Shown here: piece after piece, positions 7,004-10,338 of the stretch
Numbering within the stretch: the stretch's first letter is position 1
Layout: every line of letters begins with the position of its first letter
Assembly (NCBI GenBank): GCA_030642405.1
Contig: DAOWNV010000074.1
Location: 1 to 10,338 of the forward strand
Direction: 5' to 3'
From: Desulfosarcina sp.
Lineage (GTDB): Bacteria; Desulfobacterota; Desulfobacteria; Desulfobacterales; Desulfosarcinaceae
DNA: 10,338 nt
The notes under the pieces: generated by a model
What the model was told of the DNA's origin: nothing
Database searches by the model: none
Seen by the model: only the letters and a program-made list of their open reading frames with translations
Position numbers and translations under genes: made by a program

Positions 7004-7958
7004 ACGATATGTTTCCGAACTTGTTGCAGGTAGCACCGTTGACGAAATTTTTTTGTTGTTTGAAAGAAATATGGCCCACAAGAAAGACGGAAACCCGTTT
7101 TTGACTGTGACCTTGTCTGATCGAACGGGTCAGGTGAAAGGGGTGGTTTGGGACCAGGTGGAACGCATCGCTGAAGCGGTCACAGAAGGAGACTTTGTGC
7201 ACGTCCGAGCCCAGGTAAGCGAATATCGTTCAAATCTCCAAATGGTGATCAAGGATATGGCCAGGGTATCGGAAGATCAGGTGAATACCGAAGATTTTTT
7301 AGTCACAACCACCCGTGATATCACGCAAATGATGGGCAGGCTCAAGGAGATGACCGGCCGGATGCAAACCCCTCATCTACGGGAACTATTCGAGGCATTT
7401 TGGGCGGACGATTTGTTTGTGGCTGCGTTTTCCCGTGCACCGGCAGCCAAACGGATGCATCATGCCTATATTGGCGGGCTTTTGGAACATACCCTTTCCA
7501 TGGCCATATTATCGGAATTGGTCGCTGAGCATTACAGTGGCGTTGACCATGATCTATTATTGGCTGGTGTAATTCTTCATGATATTGGAAAACTTCGGGA
7601 GTTGGAATATAGCCGTCGAATCGAATACACGGATGAGGGAAGGCTGCTCAGTCACATCGTCATTGGTCTTTCCATGCTCGATGAAAAACTGAGGTTGATG
7701 CCGGATTTTCCGGAGACCCAAGCTCACCTTTTAAAGCATATGATTGTGAGCCACCATGGTTCTCGTGAGTTCGGCTCTCCTGAACCGCCAAAGACAATTG
7801 AAGCTGTACTTCTCAACGATATCGACGAAATGGATTCCCGGGTCAACAGCATCAGAGAGTTCGTTGCCAAAGATTCTTCAGACGGAACATGGACCTCATA
7901 CCATAGGCTTTTGGAACGCCATTTTTATAAACAACCGAGATCATCAACATCTGAATAA
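6996..7958 (+). CDS. yhaM: YhaM-like 3'-5' exoribonuclease (OB-fold plus HD domain)
   Basis: A 320-residue cytoplasmic protein combining an N-terminal OB-fold nucleic-acid-binding domain (about 12-92, including PFLTVTLSDRTGQVKGVVWD) with a C-terminal HD-superfamily metal hydrolase domain. The HD residues are visible as GGLLEH (H165), HDIGK (195-199), LLSH (H220), the SHHG pair (252-255) and NDIDEMD (274-280). Domain order and motifs match YhaM of Firmicutes, a 3'-5' exonuclease acting on RNA and single-stranded DNA; the activity here is inferred from the family. The ATG at 6996 overlaps the surE stop by 8 bases and has an AAGGGTGA ribosome-binding site; a GTG at 6987 is an in-frame alternative. 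The overlap indicates translational coupling with surE. The C-terminus is slightly polar and variable (QPRSSTSE). Confidence 0.88.
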   Translation: MTKRYVSELVAGSTVDEIFLLFERNMAHKKDGNPFLTVTLSDRTGQVKGVVWDQVERIAEAVTEGDFVHVRAQVSEYRSNLQMVIKDMARVSEDQVNTEDFLVTTTRDITQMMGRLKEMTGRMQTPHLRELFEAFWADDLFVAAFSRAPAAKRMHHAYIGGLLEHTLSMAILSELVAEHYSGVDHDLLLAGVILHDIGKLRELEYSRRIEYTDEGRLLSHIVIGLSMLDEKLRLMPDFPETQAHLLKHMIVSHHGSREFGSPEPPKTIEAVLLNDIDEMDSRVNSIREFVAKDSSDGTWTSYHRLLERHFYKQPRSSTSE

Positions 7959-8056
7959 TCAACCCGTAGGATAGACCTCTTTTTTTACGATAGATGTTGG
8001 GTGGTTGGTTCCCATTCGTTTGATTTTGACATTTGGCTTTTGGCACAGAGGAATTT

Positions 8057-8689
8057 ATGTTCGTCACCATGGAAGGAATTGAAGGCTCGGGAAAGACTAC
8101 CCAGATGAAGAGGATCGCCCAGTGGCTGACGGCGGCCGGACGAGAATTTTTGATTACCCGGCAGCCGGGTGGTACGCCCATCGGAGAACAGATCCGATCG
8201 ATTCTCTTGAATCCTGGCAATAAGGACCTTTCGCCAACCACAGAGCTCTTGCTATACATGGCCGACCGTGCGCAACATTTGGAAACAGTGATCCGTCCTG
8301 CCCTGGATTCGGAAATAGTGGTTGTCTGCGATCGCTATTTCGATGCGACGATAGTTTACCAGGGATACGCCAGGGGATTGGAAAAGAAAAAGATTCGTCA
8401 GTTGCACCAGATAACCTGTAGTGGCTTGATGCCCGATTTAACCCTTCTTCTGGATCTGGAAACGGGTATCGGGCTTGATCGTGCGTGGAAACGAATCCAT
8501 AAAGACGACAATCAGGCCATGGAATCGAGATTTGAGAAAGAGAAACTGTCCTTTCATCAACGTGTGAGAGAAGGCTACCTGGCGCTGGCCCGACAGGAAG
8601 CGGATCGTTTTGTCATCATTGATGCTGCCGCTGATGAAAAAACGGTGGGGGATCGGATTGAAAAAGTGCTCCAGGCACGCATATTTTGA
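8057..8689 (+). CDS. tmk: Thymidylate kinase
   Basis: A 210-residue enzyme phosphorylating dTMP to dTDP with ATP, an essential step of dTTP synthesis. It has the P-loop GIEGSGKT (7-14), the family segment TRQPGGTPIGEQIR (34-47), the DRY motif (92-94) within CDRYFDATIVYQG, and the LID region with E156-S-R-F and downstream basic residues. The usual TREPGGT reads TRQPGGT here (Q36 instead of Glu). The frame is open from a TTG at 8033, but AGAGGAA at 8047-8053 and the standard N-terminus select the ATG at 8057. It follows the YhaM-like gene by 98 bases, a stretch containing a T-run but no convincing hairpin, and it is 15 bases before the fused cysM/cysS gene. Length is typical. Confidence 0.96.
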   Translation: MFVTMEGIEGSGKTTQMKRIAQWLTAAGREFLITRQPGGTPIGEQIRSILLNPGNKDLSPTTELLLYMADRAQHLETVIRPALDSEIVVVCDRYFDATIVYQGYARGLEKKKIRQLHQITCSGLMPDLTLLLDLETGIGLDRAWKRIHKDDNQAMESRFEKEKLSFHQRVREGYLALARQEADRFVIIDAAADEKTVGDRIEKVLQARIF

Positions 8690-8704
8690 TTGGAAACCTT
8701 TCGT

Positions 8705-10338
8705 ATGAACCATAACTTGTTAGATTATATCGGCAATACCCCCATGGTGGAAATTCGGCGGTTGAATCCCAATCCCAACGTCCGTATTCTGGCAAAGCTT
8801 GAGTACCTCAACCCCGGCGGTTCCATTAAGGACAGACCTGCGCTTTCCATGATCGAAGAGGGTGAACGGTCCGGAAAACTGAAACCGGGAAAAACGGTCA
8901 TCGAAGCCACAAGTGGCAACACCGGTATCGGCCTGGCCATGGTTTGCTCAGTCAAGGGGTACCCGCTTTTGCTGACTATGAGCGAGGCGGTAAGCGTGGA
9001 GCGGCAACAGATTCTTAGAGCACGCGGGGCCGAAATTTTGTTGACACCCGGTCATCTGGGAACCGACGGCGCTATAGAGGAGGTTTATCGCTTGGCGCGC
9101 GAGAATCCTGAAACCTACTTTATGACCGATCAGTACAACAACCCGGCGAACTGGCAGGCCCATTATCATGGTACGGCGGCAGAGATTTGGGAGCAGACCG
9201 GTGGGGCTGTAACCCATATGGTGGCTACCATGGGTACGTCGGGGACGCTTATGGGGTTGTCCCGGCGGCTCAAAGAATTTAACCCAGCTATTCGAATCGT
9301 TGGTGTTGAGCCTTACCTGGGGCATCGGCTCCAGGGGCTGAAAAATATGAGCGAAGCCTATCAACCGGAAATATATCAAAAAAAGTTGCTTGACGATAAG
9401 GTTAACATTGAGGATGAACCGGCTTTTGAAATGACCCGCCGACTTGCCCGGGAAGAGGGACTCATGGTGGGCATGAGCAGTGGCGCAGCCATGGTCATGG
9501 CTGCTGAAGTGGCCAAGGCGCTGGATAGCGGTACAGTTGTTGCTATTTTTCCCGATGGTGGTGAACGCTATCTGTCCACCCCGCTTTTTGCCATCCAAGA
9601 GAAGAACGATCTTTGTTTTTTCAATACCATGACTCGTAAAAAGGAACACTTTCAGCCGGTAAATCCCGGCAAAGTCTCCATTTACACATGCGGCCCCACG
9701 GCCCATGCCCCAATGCATGTGGGGGAAGGTCGCCGTTTTGTTTTCGCGGATCTATTGGTCCGTTACCTTACCTTTCGTGGTTATTCCGTTAAGCAGGTGA
9801 TGAATATTACCGACCTGGATGATAAAACCATAGAGGGATCGGAACGCGCCGGGTTGTCTTTGGAAGCATACACGGGCGAGCATATCGATGGGTTCCACAA
9901 GGATCTTTTTACGTTGGGCATACAGCCTGCCGACCACTACCCTAAGGCCAGTGAGCATACTGAGGAAATGGTAAGCCTGGCCACCAGATTGGTTAAAAAA
10001 GGATACGCCTACGAAAAACTGCGCTCCATCTATTTCGATATATCCAGATACAAAGCGTATGGCCGACTTTCCGGAATTGATTTGAATAAGATTCGCATTG
10101 GTGCCACCGTTGACCTGGAAGAGTACGAAAAGGACAATCCCCGCGATTTTACACTGCTGAAACGAACCCGTTTGTCTGAACTGAAACGGGGCATCTATGT
10201 CAAGACCGATTGGGGAAACATGCGTCCATCCTGGCATTTGCAGTGTGCTGCAATGTCCATGCACTACCTGGGTGATTTTTACGATATCCATTGTGCGGGC
10301 CGTGAACTGGTTTTTCCTCACCACGAAAACGAGATTGC
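8705..10338 (+). CDS. cysM/cysS: Fusion of CysM-type cysteine synthase and cysteinyl-tRNA synthetase (runs off right edge)
   Basis: One uninterrupted frame of 544 visible codons. Residues 1-295 form a PLP-dependent cysteine synthase: the PLP-lysine motif NPGGSIKDRPA (K42), TSGNTG (69-74), MGTSGT (176-181), MSSGAA (257-262) and FPDGGERYLST (282-292). GTSGT and FPDGG place it nearer CysM-type than CysK-type enzymes. After a linker of about 7 residues, a cysteinyl-tRNA synthetase begins at about residue 303 (LCFFNTMTRKKEHFQPV). It shows CGPT (329-332), NITDLDDKTIEGS (367-379), WHLQCAAM (510-517) and FPHHENE (537-543). The expected zinc ligands C329, C514, H539 and E543 are all present, but the HIGH motif reads HVGE (338-341), the usual VYD before it is AHA, and GGG-x-DL reads CAGREL (530-535). 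The KMSKS loop and anticodon domain lie outside the window. The ATG follows tmk by 15 bases with a modest GGAAA ribosome-binding site. The fusion itself is certain from the sequence; full tRNA-charging activity is not. Confidence 0.93.
   Translation, partial: MNHNLLDYIGNTPMVEIRRLNPNPNVRILAKLEYLNPGGSIKDRPALSMIEEGERSGKLKPGKTVIEATSGNTGIGLAMVCSVKGYPLLLTMSEAVSVERQQILRARGAEILLTPGHLGTDGAIEEVYRLARENPETYFMTDQYNNPANWQAHYHGTAAEIWEQTGGAVTHMVATMGTSGTLMGLSRRLKEFNPAIRIVGVEPYLGHRLQGLKNMSEAYQPEIYQKKLLDDKVNIEDEPAFEMTRRLAREEGLMVGMSSGAAMVMAAEVAKALDSGTVVAIFPDGGERYLSTPLFAIQEKNDLCFFNTMTRKKEHFQPVNPGKVSIYTCGPTAHAPMHVGEGRRFVFADLLVRYLTFRGYSVKQVMNITDLDDKTIEGSERAGLSLEAYTGEHIDGFHKDLFTLGIQPADHYPKASEHTEEMVSLATRLVKKGYAYEKLRSIYFDISRYKAYGRLSGIDLNKIRIGATVDLEEYEKDNPRDFTLLKRTRLSELKRGIYVKTDWGNMRPSWHLQCAAMSMHYLGDFYDIHCAGRELVFPHHENEI

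Noticed and set aside
7976..7986. T-run after the YhaM-like gene as a terminator
   Set aside because: The bases before it form no stable stem, so it does not qualify as an intrinsic terminator.
8026..8054. Consensus TTGACA before tmk as a promoter
   Set aside because: No -10 hexamer lies at a workable distance; the expected position falls on the ribosome-binding site.
8948..9718. Long minus-strand reading frame of 256 codons
   Set aside because: It is antisense to the cysteine synthase half of the fusion, which has unmistakable motifs; the reverse frame shows none.
9752..10324. Minus-strand reading frame of 190 codons
   Set aside because: Antisense to the clearly coding CysS half; composition and lack of motifs mark it as a shadow.

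Overview
The window reads as an ordinary, densely packed chromosomal segment of a Gram-negative bacterium, with no mobile elements, CRISPR arrays, rRNA or tRNA genes visible. An outer-membrane LPS assembly gene (lptD) shows a diderm. The combination of a RicT/PSP1-family gene beside holB and metG, a stand-alone NusG paralogue, surE followed by a YhaM-type HD nuclease and tmk, and a cysteine synthase fused to a cysteinyl-tRNA synthetase suggests Desulfobacterota (Desulfobacterales-like sulfate reducers). That assignment is inference from gene content, not from a marker gene.

Layout. Two gene strings diverge from a 204-base regulatory gap at 6014-6217. Leftward (minus strand), in order of transcription: lptD, a NusG/RfaH/UpxY-like elongation factor, an HU/IHF-family DNA-binding protein with its own good sigma70-like promoter, holB (DNA polymerase III delta prime), ricT (PSP1 family) and metG, which runs off the left edge. 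Rightward (plus strand): surE, a YhaM-like OB-fold/HD exoribonuclease overlapping surE by 8 bases, tmk, and a large fused gene for CysM-type cysteine synthase plus cysteinyl-tRNA synthetase, which runs off the right edge. The divergent gap holds two candidate sigma70 promoters that overlap each other, one per direction.

How the genes fit together. Most are information-processing and nucleotide-metabolism housekeeping genes: clamp loading (HolB), DNA architecture (HU/IHF), dTMP phosphorylation (Tmk), nucleotidase (SurE), RNA turnover (YhaM-like) and two aminoacyl-tRNA synthetases at the two edges. LptD and the NusG paralogue form an envelope-flavoured pair.

The most noteworthy object is the fusion gene at 8705-10338. 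The enzyme that makes cysteine is covalently joined to one that resembles the enzyme charging cysteine onto tRNA. In the synthetase half the class I HIGH signature reads HVGE and neighbouring conserved active-site positions are changed, yet all four expected zinc/cysteine-binding ligands are kept. Whether this half still charges tRNA-Cys, does so with altered properties, or does something else with cysteine is the main open question. The KMSKS loop and C-terminus lie outside the window.
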